This document shows positions 32,333 through 41,755 of a DNA stretch of 64,000 nucleotides, in pieces (position 1 is the stretch's first letter; each line of letters begins with the position of its first letter). The notes under the pieces were generated by a model that saw only the letters and a list, made by a program, of their open reading frames with translations, was not told the origin of the DNA and made no database searches. Position numbers and translations under genes: made by a program. Source of the stretch: CBDHGY01 sp965263325 (GTDB lineage Bacteria > Pseudomonadota > Alphaproteobacteria > Caulobacterales > Hyphomonadaceae); assembly GCA_965263325.1 (NCBI GenBank), contig CBDHGY010000002.1, forward strand, positions 2,914,001 through 2,978,000. Reading direction: 5' to 3'.

Positions 32333-33386
32333 GGCCGCGCTGCCGATACTCATTCATTGGGTAACCGCAGCCTTTCTCGCTGCGTCGTTCCTGATTTGCT
32401 TGGTGCTTTATATTCGCCGGTTTGCCCGGAACGCTCTGTACCGAATGAGGCAACGCCACAACCAGCACTTTGATATGCTGATTACCCAGGTCCTGGATTA
32501 TCCCGATGATGATGAGCGCCGGCTGGCTCTTCTAAAGCATCGCGGACTTCCATCTGCGCTTGCCAGATCCATGCTGAACTTTTTCAGAACCATAAGGGGT
32601 GCACGCGCGGAACGGCTAAGCGCGCTCATATCAAATACTGTCCTGGAGCAGAGGCTGATTAAAGCCACACGAAAAGGAACCCGCGGTTACAGGATGAGGG
32701 CGGTGCAGGTATTGTCCTATCTTGAAACTGAGCGGTCGCTCCGCGTTGTTCGCAAACATCTGAAGTCTCGAAATCGATACGAGCGCCTTACGGCGGCGCG
32801 GGCGCTCACACGCCGCAAATCCTATCAGGATTTTGCAGACATCGTTGCGTCTCTCTCATCTGCTTTTCCGCGCCGCACTGATCTGCTCGCTGAAGTTATT
32901 GTGAACTTTGGGCCAGAAATTCAGACTGCGCTCGAAACTGTATTCCGTCAGTCGCGCCGCACGCGCGTTCGGGTCGCATGTCTTGATGCGCTCAAACGCC
33001 TCGCGCCCGCGAGGACGTCGCTAAATCTATCAGAATTGATGGAGGATAACGCGCCGAAAGTGCGCGCAGCGGCGATATCGCTCTCGGCGATTTGCGAGGA
33101 TGCAAGTCAATCAGACTTGCTTCTCAAAGGTCTGGCCGATGATGCGATTTCCGTCAAAATATCATCTGCAAAAGTTGCTAGCATGGTCTCAAGACCAGAT
33201 ACCGCGCCGCAGCTTTACAAACTCTCGCAAGACTCTCATTTCTGGGTGAGATATTGGGCGGTGCGCGCCATGTGGGGGCTGGGCAAGACAGGTCGGCAAA
33301 TGGTGACGTCAATCGCTGGCAGCGACGACATTGGAAGCGCGATGGCCGCAAGTGTCCTTCAGGAGATGGAGGCGGCGCATGCTTGA
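32307..33386 (+). CDS. Membrane-anchored HEAT-repeat protein
   Basis: About 359 aa from a GTG start that overlaps the YaiO-like gene; no in-frame ATG fits better. One transmembrane helix (ILIHWVTAAFLAASFLICLVLYI, residues 14-36) is followed by a basic cytoplasmic region with many helical repeats of HEAT/PBS-lyase type (YRMRAVQVLSYLETERSLRVVRKHLKS, RYERLTAARALTRRKSYQDFADIV, APKVRAAAISLSAICEDASQ). Such arrays are scaffolds. Placed between an outer-membrane exporter and a membrane glycosyltransferase, it probably organises the synthase complex. Ends inside the glycosyltransferase start (ATG at 33379). Confidence 0.75.
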   Translation: MLGLPGNFEAALPILIHWVTAAFLAASFLICLVLYIRRFARNALYRMRQRHNQHFDMLITQVLDYPDDDERRLALLKHRGLPSALARSMLNFFRTIRGARAERLSALISNTVLEQRLIKATRKGTRGYRMRAVQVLSYLETERSLRVVRKHLKSRNRYERLTAARALTRRKSYQDFADIVASLSSAFPRRTDLLAEVIVNFGPEIQTALETVFRQSRRTRVRVACLDALKRLAPARTSLNLSELMEDNAPKVRAAAISLSAICEDASQSDLLLKGLADDAISVKISSAKVASMVSRPDTAPQLYKLSQDSHFWVRYWAVRAMWGLGKTGRQMVTSIAGSDDIGSAMAASVLQEMEAAHA

Positions 33387-34818
33387 GTTTGTCGTCCACG
33401 TCGGCGCGGTTGCATTTTTTTGGTTCAGCATCGCCATCATGTTGATCGGTGTGGCGCAATACATTTTGTACCTAAGTTGTTTGCCGTATGCATTTCTTGA
33501 AATGAACAAGCGTTCTTTGCGCGATGATGATCATGCATGTTGGGAACTTCTGCGTTCGTCGTCAGTGCCGCCAATTTCGATCATTGTACCAGCTTACAAT
33601 GAAGAGCCGACAATTGCGCAAAGCGTGCTAGCCCTGCTCGCTTTGCAATATCCAAATGTTCAAGTGATCGTTGTGAATGACGGCTCGAAGGATAAGACGG
33701 CGGATGTCGTTATTTCTGAGTTTGATATGGTCCCTACATATATCGTGCGCGAAACCGAAACCATTGAGCACGCGCCAATCAGGCAGATTTACAAATCTGC
33801 CAAACATTCCAATTTGGTGTTCGTCGATAAGGAAAACGGCAAAAAAGCTGATGCGATTAATGCGGGCATCAGCTGTGTGCGCACGCCTTTATTTTGCGTG
33901 ATTGATGCTGACAGCTTGCTTGAACCTGATGCGCTGCTGAAGGCGGTAAGGCCGTTCGTGGAGTCTGATGACAACGTGATCGCAGTTGGCGGAACCGTTG
34001 GCATTGTGAATGGCTGCGAAGTTGAAGGTGGGCAGGTGACAAAGTTTGCTTTGCCGCGCAAATTCATTCCGCGTGTTCAAGTCATTGAGTATACGCGAGC
34101 TTATCTAAGCGCGCGATTGGCGGCGAGCCGAAAGGGAAGTTTCGCGCTTATCTCAGGTGCGTTTGGGATATTCCGACGTGATATTGCCGTCGCTGTTGGC
34201 GGCTATGATAAAACCACAGTCGGCGAAGATATGGAACTCGTTTTGCGTATGCATCGTTATATGCTTGAGCGCGGCGAGCCGTATGCGGTGCGTTATGTGC
34301 CAGAGCCTGTATGCTGGACTGAAGCACCTGCCGATCTCAAATTTCTGTCGAACCAGCGCAAGCGTTGGCAGCGAGGCGGGCTGGAATGTCTTGAGCGGCA
34401 TTGGTCGATGATGTTCCGTCCAAAATATGGCCGGCTCGGAATGGTGACGCTCCCACTGTTCTTACTGTGCGACCTAGTCAGCCCGGCTGCGGAATTGATT
34501 GGATATTCGCTGCTTATCATTTTCGTTCTGATGGGGTGGACGAATTGGTATTTCTTTTTCACCACATATGCGCTCATTGCGAGCGTTGGCGTGTTTATCT
34601 CAACTATGGCGCTGGCGTTGGAACAAGACGAGATTGAGCGGTTCCGAACACCGCGCGATTTATGGTTTTTTGTCCTGACGTCGGTGGTTGAGAATTTCGG
34701 CTATCGCCAGCTCTGTTCGTATTGGCGCTTAAAAGCGTTTGTTGAATATTTCAGCGGCAAGAAAGCAAGTTGGGGCGCGATGGACCGCCGCGGCTTTAAC
34801 ACAGCCAAAAGCGCTTGA
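33379..34818 (+). CDS. Processive family 2 glycosyltransferase (polysaccharide synthase)
   Basis: 479 aa. Topology is PgaC/hyaluronan-synthase-like: an N-terminal TM helix (residues ~5-30), a cytoplasmic GT-A domain, then about three C-terminal helices (MVTLPLFLLCDLVSPAAELIGYSLLIIFVLMG and following). Catalytic motifs are complete: ISIIVPAYNEEPTI and VVNDGSKD for UDP binding, DADS (metal-binding D-x-D, near residue 175), EDMELVLRMH (catalytic base) and QRKRWQRG (QxxRW, processive polymer binding). Sugar donor unknown. Last of a four-gene operon with overlapping ends; the HPt/receiver protein probably tunes it. Confidence 0.9.
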   Translation: MLEFVVHVGAVAFFWFSIAIMLIGVAQYILYLSCLPYAFLEMNKRSLRDDDHACWELLRSSSVPPISIIVPAYNEEPTIAQSVLALLALQYPNVQVIVVNDGSKDKTADVVISEFDMVPTYIVRETETIEHAPIRQIYKSAKHSNLVFVDKENGKKADAINAGISCVRTPLFCVIDADSLLEPDALLKAVRPFVESDDNVIAVGGTVGIVNGCEVEGGQVTKFALPRKFIPRVQVIEYTRAYLSARLAASRKGSFALISGAFGIFRRDIAVAVGGYDKTTVGEDMELVLRMHRYMLERGEPYAVRYVPEPVCWTEAPADLKFLSNQRKRWQRGGLECLERHWSMMFRPKYGRLGMVTLPLFLLCDLVSPAAELIGYSLLIIFVLMGWTNWYFFFTTYALIASVGVFISTMALALEQDEIERFRTPRDLWFFVLTSVVENFGYRQLCSYWRLKAFVEYFSGKKASWGAMDRRGFNTAKSA

Positions 34819-34822
34819 GCTT

Positions 34823-35602
34823 TCAAAGAGTAAACTTAGCCGGTCGCTTTTCAAGAAAGGCTTTATAACCCTCGGCGAAATCAGCATTGTTAAAGGCTTC
34901 GGCGCTGAGCGCGGTAACTTCCGGCCCGGTTTCCGACCACCCGGATTTCAAGCCCTTGATCATCTGCTTTGTTGCCCGCGCACTCCATTGCGACGTTGCA
35001 CAAATATCTGCTGCATAGCCGCGCGCAGCAGCGATCGCGTCGCCGTCATCAATCAGCCAGTCGATTAAGCCCATATCTTTCGCTTCATCGGCGGGGAATA
35101 TGCGGCCTGTGAAAAGGAGATCTTTGGTGCGGCTTTCACCAATGCAATCGAGCAATCGCCGCGTATGGCTTGCAGGATAGACGATGCCCAGTTTTGCTGG
35201 CGTGACTCCAAATTTCGAGCGCGCAGACGCAAAACGAATGTCGGCGCACATGGCAAGGCTGACCCCGCCGCCAACGCATGCGCCGTCAATCGCTGCGAGA
35301 ACGGGCTTCTTGCATTGCTCAAGGGATGACAAGGCTGCCTCTGTTATGTCACCGGTGGCGCTCGCCGATTGGCGCGTTGCGTAGACGGTGTCGAATTCTG
35401 AAATATCCGCGCCGGCAGCAAATGCGCCAGCCTCGCCGCCATGAATGATTAGAACTTTCACGGCGTCATTGGCTTCGACCACCTCAACAATCCGAGGGAA
35501 TTCAGACCACATGTCGACCGATAGCGCATTTCGCTTTTCCGGCTTGTTCAAAATGAGCTCTGCCAAAGGCTCAGATACTTCGAGTCGGATGGAAGGCGGC
35601 AT
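34823..35602 (-). CDS. Enoyl-CoA hydratase/isomerase family protein
   Basis: 259 aa, crotonase fold. The oxyanion-hole segments are clear: AFAAGADISEF (first) and GACVGGGVSLAMCADIRFAS (second), with the later KFGVTPAKLGIVYPAS containing the position usually held by a catalytic Glu, here not obvious. Typical reactions are hydration of enoyl-CoA or isomerisation in beta-oxidation or branched-chain breakdown; the exact one cannot be fixed. Convergent with the glycosyltransferase (4-bp gap). Could be co-transcribed from 39 kb direction but is more likely independent. Confidence 0.88.
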   Translation of the reverse strand: MPPSIRLEVSEPLAELILNKPEKRNALSVDMWSEFPRIVEVVEANDAVKVLIIHGGEAGAFAAGADISEFDTVYATRQSASATGDITEAALSSLEQCKKPVLAAIDGACVGGGVSLAMCADIRFASARSKFGVTPAKLGIVYPASHTRRLLDCIGESRTKDLLFTGRIFPADEAKDMGLIDWLIDDGDAIAAARGYAADICATSQWSARATKQMIKGLKSGWSETGPEVTALSAEAFNNADFAEGYKAFLEKRPAKFTL

Positions 35603-35663
35603 AGCGCTCTCAGTTAGTCAGCAATTGTCTATTAAACCGCCTTACGGTTGATGCTGGTTTTGA

Positions 35664-38600
35664 TCAAATCTGCGGCGGCATTGGCCAGCTGTTTTGAATC
35701 GCGCGCCTGACAGATTCAAGCCAGATTCCCTGATTGGCCTTGATCCGCTTTTCCTGCGAGTGCTTGACTTTCCGGTATCCGCCGCGGCGCGCACCTGGTT
35801 TGCCGCGCCGACGTTTGGAAGGTCGTTTGCGCGGCGCTCCGTCTTCGCTGGCAGCAGCATTCTCGAAGGACAGATGCCCTTCATTTTTGAACCCTTTATG
35901 ATGAATGCCCATCAAGCTGAGAGAATCCCAATCAAATACCGGGCTACCCGAATTTCCGGGATGCGTGGATGCCTTGTAGCGCATATAGACGCTTCTTGGA
36001 TCGTCAGCTGTGTATGGATGCTTAGAATCTAGCAGTTCGATATTGTCTTCGATAAGCTCAAGATTGTTGATCGCCAGCGATAGGTCCCCGCCCTTAGGGT
36101 GGCCCACAACGGTGACATAACGAACGGTGTCTTGTCCTTTTTGCAGGGCGGGCATGTCTTGCAGCGTCAATGGAACCGTGCCTTGAGGCGGCGGGTTGAT
36201 TTCCAAAATGGTTGTGTCGTGATTTTCACGATCAGATGACCAAATAAGTTTGATCACGCGCACAGGTGGCTCGTTCGGGAAACGTGTAAAGGTCAGACGC
36301 GCCGACTTTGGCATAATCCCTCCGTCTCGGCCGGTCTCGTTGACGACATGTTCATTTGTCATAACGAAGTGACGCCCGCGGGCTTGCTCACCAAATAGCT
36401 CCTCGCCATTAATTAGGAATGCTGTACCCTTGGCATTGTGATGATTGCTGTCGACGCGTGCGATCGATCGACCGATCATCGCCAAATTTTCAGCCCAGCG
36501 GAAATTGATGACCTTTTCATTGTCGACGAGCTTCTCAAATTCGCCGGCAGAATCATTGCTTTGGAAGGCTTCGAGAATGCCGCTGGACGCCTGCTCTGAG
36601 GCACCTTGGGCTCTTCCGGCTTCAGATAGAGCTTCGATAGCATTGAGGTCATCCGCGGTCATTTCAAACTCTGCACCGGGGGTTGCTGCGAGAGCGGAAT
36701 GAAGCTCAGCGACAATTCTCCGCGCTTCGTCTGGTGCGCCAGGGCTATCGAGTTGCCAAACTTCCTTAAATTGTCTGAGGGTGCTTCCAAGCGTGAACTT
36801 TTCATCTGTGAGGCGGATGTAATCGGCAAGATGCTGGCGCACGCCGTCCCAGTCATTGAGGGCAATATGTGCCTCCGCCACACTTGCCCGATCCCAGATC
36901 GTGTCGCTTTCTGGCAGCTTGCTGATGCGCTCAATTCCAGCGGAGATGATGCTGTTGGCAAGCTCTTTACGGTCAATATCCTGTTTGAGCGGATTGCCGT
37001 CTGTATCTGTTCTTTTGAGCAAAGCAAGCGCGTTCACGCCATGCCAAAGTGCTTCGCCGCCAAATTCAAGATAGGTCGATAGATAAGCGTCTATGGACTC
37101 TTTAAGTGCGTCCACATTGGGCTCACCGTCTTTGACCGTTTCAAAGTATGCAGATTTGAATGCACGCCCGAGTAGTCCTCGGATTTCGAGTTGCACGTGT
37201 TGTTCTGGTTGTTCGGCCAGCGCATCTTCAAGAGTGAATATGGCTTCGTCGATCAGGCCGAGTTCGATTAACGCTTGTGCTCGGAAGGTTCGCGCGAGCG
37301 GGCGAGCGGTGCCCTCGCGTTCCGCTTCAGTTGCCACGACATGCAGGAGGTCGAAATCCCGGCCTTTGCGAATTCTCTTCAGAACAGCTTTGACGTTTGC
37401 CGCCCTCGATTGCCAGGGAGCGTCCAGAGCATCAAAGATAAGCTCAAGTGCGTTTGCGTGGCGCTCTTCGCGGTCATCAAGCGCAAGAATGTCGTCGACG
37501 TCTGCAGCAAAATCTTCCGCTGGTGAGCTCGTGACAGACTCAAACGCATCGCTAAACAGAGTTGGCCTTCGCGGTGCAGCATCCAGCGGTTTCTCGAGCG
37601 GGTTGTCGTCGCCAAGATCTTCAATGCGTTTCGTTTGATGAGGTACGATGTCGTCAGCCATGGACTCAAATTCTGAGCCGCTGACCCCCACGAAGATTGC
37701 GAGGTCGTTTAGCCGGTTCATCCAACCGTCGAGAAACACAGCGCTGCGAGGCCTATTGTTCACGATCCGGTGGTAAACACCTTGTCTTGTTTTGATGTAA
37801 GCCTGAAGCAGCGCCTCTTGCGCCCCCGCGGTGATACAGTCGCGCAGCGCCGCATAAGTGTTTTTCCCCGCCGCGCCATCTACGGCGATGTTGGGGCCGG
37901 TCCTCACCTCATTGATCGCGTGTTGCAGCATGGAAACCGCGCGCCGCGGCCCCATATTCACGGCGCTATCAAATAGGGCGATCGCAAGATTATCTGGATA
38001 CCAGTTCTGAACAACCGCTTTCCAATAGTCTTCGAGATAGATCGCATGAACTTCCTGAACTGTGATGTTCAATACGTCTTCGGCCAGCAGACCTTTCTTG
38101 GCGCGCCACTTATTATATGTGTTTTGGGTAACGCCCTTATTCGTGCGCCCGCCTGGATCATCTTTGTGATCAATAAAACCGCCTTCCCATCTCAAGACGA
38201 AGTCCATTCCGCGCGTAAATGCGCGTGGCGGTTCAATTTGATGGGACGGTTGAGGGGTGGTCGATGACGTAGGCGCAGGTGCAGCGTCACGCTCGGAGCG
38301 CGACCGCGTTTTCCAGTCTCGCGCTTTGCGGGTGAATATTTTGGTTGCGCCTTTTACCATAAAGCGCGGCGCAAGACTCGCCATCGACTCGAAGCCATCG
38401 TCGAGATCGCCGTCTACGGTTTCGGCATTGTACATATCATTAAAAGCGGCGGACATGCTTCCGGGGTCACTGTCAAAACGAATGCTGTCTGCAGATTCAT
38501 AGGAAGAGCTTTCGAAAGTTTCCTTAGCGTCATAAACTACGTCGTCTGCAAATTTTCGGAGCAGATCTATTTGATCACGGCAAAGATCGCGGCTGAGAAT

Positions 38601-39425
38601 ACAGGCGCGTTTGAAGACACCAACAGCGGCTTCAAAATCTCCAAAGTGATTGGCGCGGCCAGCGTCTCGAACAGCTTCCCACGGTTCCCGAAGTTCCGGG
38701 ATCAGCTCCCAATCATCGCGCCAAGTAAGTTTCTCGACTTTGAAAACGATGTAAGGCGAACTCTTAAATGTTGCACCGCGCTCGGAAACCAAAGCTGAGT
38801 GATGATCCATATACAGCGAGCCGGGGTTTATCTTCTTCGACCCCTTGAACACAATGGCATAAGTTCCATCGCCGGGAAGCGAACTGACGCTTCCTTTAAA
38901 CCCAACATTCAGCTTGAGTTCTTCACCCGTGCCAACAGCCATGTCGATGCTCCGGCGCAAGACATTGGCAAAGGGAAGCGCTTCGCTCACGAAGGCGGAT
39001 GCGGAATGATGCGATAGCTCCTGGAAAATTCCGAGTGCTGTTCCCAAATGGTCGCTCGATGTTGCGCCAAAAAGGCCAAACTCCAGCTGCAGCCCATTCT
39101 TGTATGCGATAGGCCCAAGCGCGGTTTGGTCATTTTGATAGACACGGTGCGTGTCCAGCTGCGTCCCGACTTCGTTCAGAAACTCTGGCGCAAGGAATGT
39201 ATGAAAGTCCAGTTCATCACCGCAATGTGCTCGAAAATGCACAGCCGGGTAGCGCGTAATCCACGGCATGGTTGGCTTGAGATTGCGCTGCAGGATCGTG
39301 ATCTTGATATAATCGACACCCGATTGGAAGCCGTCATCGGTTGAGATGACTTCTTCTGTCGGGCGAATATCAACTGTCTCATCGCCTACCGCTTTAAGAA
39401 ACAAGAACGAGTCTAATTGAGACAT
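35664..39425 (-). CDS. Giant multidomain protein: GH108 muramidase-like, TRAFs-binding-like repeats, C-terminal trypsin-like protease
   Basis: 1253 aa, no signal peptide. Residues 1-~400: unique, beta-rich N-terminal region plus acidic linker. Residues ~402-580: GH108/peptidoglycan-binding module with the catalytic Glu 414 in LRWEGGF and the KGVTQNTYNKWR motif, ending in FLDGWMNRLNDLA. Residues ~640-900: TPR-like region resembling the TRAFs-binding domain (RAQALIELGLIDEAIFTLEDAL). Residues ~985-1180: serine protease fold with His 1026 (TNEHVV), Asp 1070 (DTTILEI) and Ser 1159 (HPGNSGSPVF). The tail is very basic (RKRPSKRRRGKPGARRGG). TRAFs-binding and trypsin-like modules are known in NTP-dependent bacterial conflict systems. 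The GH108 module recurs at 53413-57615. Confidence 0.8.
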   Translation of the reverse strand: MSQLDSFLFLKAVGDETVDIRPTEEVISTDDGFQSGVDYIKITILQRNLKPTMPWITRYPAVHFRAHCGDELDFHTFLAPEFLNEVGTQLDTHRVYQNDQTALGPIAYKNGLQLEFGLFGATSSDHLGTALGIFQELSHHSASAFVSEALPFANVLRRSIDMAVGTGEELKLNVGFKGSVSSLPGDGTYAIVFKGSKKINPGSLYMDHHSALVSERGATFKSSPYIVFKVEKLTWRDDWELIPELREPWEAVRDAGRANHFGDFEAAVGVFKRACILSRDLCRDQIDLLRKFADDVVYDAKETFESSSYESADSIRFDSDPGSMSAAFNDMYNAETVDGDLDDGFESMASLAPRFMVKGATKIFTRKARDWKTRSRSERDAAPAPTSSTTPQPSHQIEPPRAFTRGMDFVLRWEGGFIDHKDDPGGRTNKGVTQNTYNKWRAKKGLLAEDVLNITVQEVHAIYLEDYWKAVVQNWYPDNLAIALFDSAVNMGPRRAVSMLQHAINEVRTGPNIAVDGAAGKNTYAALRDCITAGAQEALLQAYIKTRQGVYHRIVNNRPRSAVFLDGWMNRLNDLAIFVGVSGSEFESMADDIVPHQTKRIEDLGDDNPLEKPLDAAPRRPTLFSDAFESVTSSPAEDFAADVDDILALDDREERHANALELIFDALDAPWQSRAANVKAVLKRIRKGRDFDLLHVVATEAEREGTARPLARTFRAQALIELGLIDEAIFTLEDALAEQPEQHVQLEIRGLLGRAFKSAYFETVKDGEPNVDALKESIDAYLSTYLEFGGEALWHGVNALALLKRTDTDGNPLKQDIDRKELANSIISAGIERISKLPESDTIWDRASVAEAHIALNDWDGVRQHLADYIRLTDEKFTLGSTLRQFKEVWQLDSPGAPDEARRIVAELHSALAATPGAEFEMTADDLNAIEALSEAGRAQGASEQASSGILEAFQSNDSAGEFEKLVDNEKVINFRWAENLAMIGRSIARVDSNHHNAKGTAFLINGEELFGEQARGRHFVMTNEHVVNETGRDGGIMPKSARLTFTRFPNEPPVRVIKLIWSSDRENHDTTILEINPPPQGTVPLTLQDMPALQKGQDTVRYVTVVGHPKGGDLSLAINNLELIEDNIELLDSKHPYTADDPRSVYMRYKASTHPGNSGSPVFDWDSLSLMGIHHKGFKNEGHLSFENAAASEDGAPRKRPSKRRRGKPGARRGGYRKVKHSQEKRIKANQGIWLESVRRAIQNSWPMPPQI

Positions 39426-39503
39426 CGGTACAATCCTACACTAACGCATTCTGCGATGGATGCTCGCCAGACTTGCCAGCAAGCATCATTCCAGTTTCGA
39501 ACT

Positions 39504-40154
39504 TTATTCGTCTCCGGTTTCGTCAGACGATGATGACAGCGCAAGCGCCGTATCCATTAGATCCTGAAGTGTGATCGACTCGCACTGGCCTTCTGGATAC
39601 ATTTCTTCCTTTTCTGCCGTTGGAATGCTGGCATCGTAATAACGGATCCCGTCTATGTCTTCCTCAGCGGAGTTGTATTCGATGATTGCCTTGTAGCGGA
39701 TAACTTCCTTCACCTGCAGAGCATCTTTCGCAAACCCTGCAATAGCTAAGACAAAGTCCAAAATTCCTTCAAACTCACCTGGGTCATGCACGTCGCATTT
39801 GCGCAATTCGCCATGCTTTGCGGCAACAACAGACAACCATTTGATATTGCGCTTCGGCATCTGCAGTGTGCCGGGCTCGAACTCAACAAACACATCTCTT
39901 AGCTTGCCATCATCATCCAACCTGTTGCGATCGAGAGACGCATAAAGTTGACCGTCAAAAGACTCAGTATTTGTGAAGGAAATTTGTGATTTGGCGGATT
40001 GTCCGGTTGCGACCCAATTGTCGAAGCTTGACTGAAGTACGTCAGGTACAATGTTGAATAGTGATCCGACGGTGGATCCGGTGGTTGCACCGGGTGTGGA
40101 TGTGCATGCTGCTAATGCTAAAGCCGACAGGCCCGCAGTAAGTTTGAATTTCAT
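39504..40154 (-). CDS. Hypothetical lipoprotein
   Basis: 216 aa from the ATG at 40154, with GAGAGGGGAC upstream. Lipoprotein signal MKFKLTAGLSALALAAC (Cys at 17) followed by a Ser/Thr/Gly linker. The mature part begins with a helical stretch (FNIVPDVLQSSFDNWVATGQ), then mixed alpha/beta (RDVFVEFEPGTLQMPKRNIKWLS) and a mostly acidic C-terminus. No domain recognised. It lies 78 bp upstream of the giant protease/GH108 gene, same strand, so co-transcription is likely and an envelope role alongside it is possible. Confidence 0.7.
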   Translation of the reverse strand: MKFKLTAGLSALALAACTSTPGATTGSTVGSLFNIVPDVLQSSFDNWVATGQSAKSQISFTNTESFDGQLYASLDRNRLDDDGKLRDVFVEFEPGTLQMPKRNIKWLSVVAAKHGELRKCDVHDPGEFEGILDFVLAIAGFAKDALQVKEVIRYKAIIEYNSAEEDIDGIRYYDASIPTAEKEEMYPEGQCESITLQDLMDTALALSSSSDETGDE

Positions 40155-40312
40155 GATTTCGTCCCCTCTCAATGATTGAATACTTAGCTAAGCAATGCTT
40201 TCGCATTCAGTCAACGCCGACTGCGAAAGATCATAAAAATGTTGCGAGCAATGTTCGAATAATCACATGCGTTTAGCAACGATCTCTACAGATTAGCTGC
40301 CAGAGCGCCACG

Positions 40313-40666
40313 TCAGGAAATGTCCGACAATGCGCGGACAAGTCCAATAATGATGGCGTCTTTTGCGCGCTCATCTGCTGGTAGGTCCGCAAAAGGTACT
40401 AACATCGGATGTGTTTTTGCGTCTGGATCCTTTGTGTCACTGAATTTCCAGCCATCTCGCAATTTTTGCTCCATCCACTGAACATGTTGCGCGCCGGCGG
40501 CGGCTTCAGGATTATTCAGCACATGCTCAACGCTTTCAATCGTTGAGGCACGCATCCAGTCTTCCGCTTCTGACCAGTTCGGATAAGCAGGCATCCCGCG
40601 CTGGCGGGCCCAGCAACTGAGCGCTTCGTGGACAAATTCAGCAATGGTTTCGGTGGAATAGGCCAT
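40313..40666 (-). CDS. RyR-domain protein (phage-type)
   Basis: About 117 aa from ATG at 40666, whose start MAYSTETIAEFVHEALSCW matches phage/bacterial RyR-domain proteins; an ATG at 40795 would add 43 non-conserved residues. The core is EQKLRDGWKFSDTKDPDAKT followed by HPMLVPFADLPADERAKDA, the ryanodine-receptor repeat signature with its GW, D-x-K-x-HP and PxxxLPxxEr elements. In bacteria and phages these small domains are of unclear function, perhaps ligand sensing. Divergent from the GNAT operon at 40820 and on the same strand as the lipoprotein and giant protease genes. Confidence 0.75.
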   Translation of the reverse strand: MAYSTETIAEFVHEALSCWARQRGMPAYPNWSEAEDWMRASTIESVEHVLNNPEAAAGAQHVQWMEQKLRDGWKFSDTKDPDAKTHPMLVPFADLPADERAKDAIIIGLVRALSDIS

Positions 40667-40819
40667 GCGCCTAGCTGGCATCCACGATCGTCTTGCGCAA
40701 GCAAAGCTTCCCAGAATTGTTGGAAATCGCAGCCGAATTGCGAATATTTCACCGATTTCGATTAACGGACCGCGTAAGAATTTAGCATTTTTCATACCGA
40801 TTCAGTGCCATAAACAAGC

Positions 40820-41755
40820 ATGAGTGGAAGTGACAAAAAACTCCTGTCGCGTCGTATGCCATTGGGGCGCGGCATGAAAGGATGGGTGATTGAGCGTCCG
40901 GGGCTTCAGTTAGAGCCCGATGCACTTTCAAAATTGCTCACAGAAATGCGCGCTATTGCCGGTTCCACTTTGAACGATGATCAGTTGGAGTACGGCGTTT
41001 TTGATCAATCGTCTGGCGCGCTTGATCGATCCATTGTTACGATCATTTACGATGAGCGAGAGAACATGCCTGTCGCATTTAACGCGATGCCGATTATTGA
41101 GCTGGAAATACAAGACAAGCCGGTTGAGGTGGTTCATCTTGGTCTCGTGATGATCGATCCCAACACGCGCGGAAAAGGCTTGTCGTCTATGCTGTATGGA
41201 TATGCGTGCGCCATGCTGATGATCCGTAAGCAATTCCAGCCAATCTGGGTTTCATCCGTCACACAAGTGCCCGCGGTGTTTGGATTGGTTTCCGAGCTTT
41301 ATTCTGAGACGTTTCCTTCTGGCAATAAGAATGCGCGGCGAGGATTCTTGCAGCTTCAGTTGGCACGCCGCATCATGAAACAACACAGACACGTTTTCGG
41401 TGTCGGCGAAGAAGCGGGGTTTGATGAGGAGAGCTTTATCATTACCAATGCTTACACCGGTGGTTCTGACAACCTGAAAAAGACCTATGAGGAAGCGGCC
41501 AAGCACCGCCGCGAGATTTATAACCAAGTTTGTGAAAAGCAGCTCGATTATGAGCGCGGTGATGATTTTCTTCAGATTGGGCGGCTCGATATGGCGGCGC
41601 TGCGCCACTACATCTTCCGAACTCTGCCAGCAGCTTCCCCCGTGGGCGCCTTAGCTGCACTGGCTTTCTTCGGGCTGCAATATGTTTACCTGCCAGTGCG
41701 ACACTGGTTCGACGCTAGCAAGGAATGGGGAGGTTTGCGCCCATGGAAACCGTAA
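40820..41755 (+). CDS. GNAT-like acyltransferase with C-terminal membrane segment (first gene of five-gene operon)
   Basis: 311 aa. The acetyl-CoA-binding motif A of a GNAT fold is at about 113-128 (LGLVMIDPNTRGKGLSSMLYGYA, with RGKGLS as the R-x-x-G-x-G/A loop). The C-terminal ~40 residues contain a hydrophobic helix (PVGALAALAFFGLQYVYLPV), so it may be membrane-tethered. The substrate is unknown. It overlaps the ThiF-like gene by 13 bp, and the two are followed by three more tightly packed genes. It does not resemble ribosomal or antibiotic acetyltransferases specifically. Confidence 0.75.
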   Translation: MSGSDKKLLSRRMPLGRGMKGWVIERPGLQLEPDALSKLLTEMRAIAGSTLNDDQLEYGVFDQSSGALDRSIVTIIYDERENMPVAFNAMPIIELEIQDKPVEVVHLGLVMIDPNTRGKGLSSMLYGYACAMLMIRKQFQPIWVSSVTQVPAVFGLVSELYSETFPSGNKNARRGFLQLQLARRIMKQHRHVFGVGEEAGFDEESFIITNAYTGGSDNLKKTYEEAAKHRREIYNQVCEKQLDYERGDDFLQIGRLDMAALRHYIFRTLPAASPVGALAALAFFGLQYVYLPVRHWFDASKEWGGLRPWKP

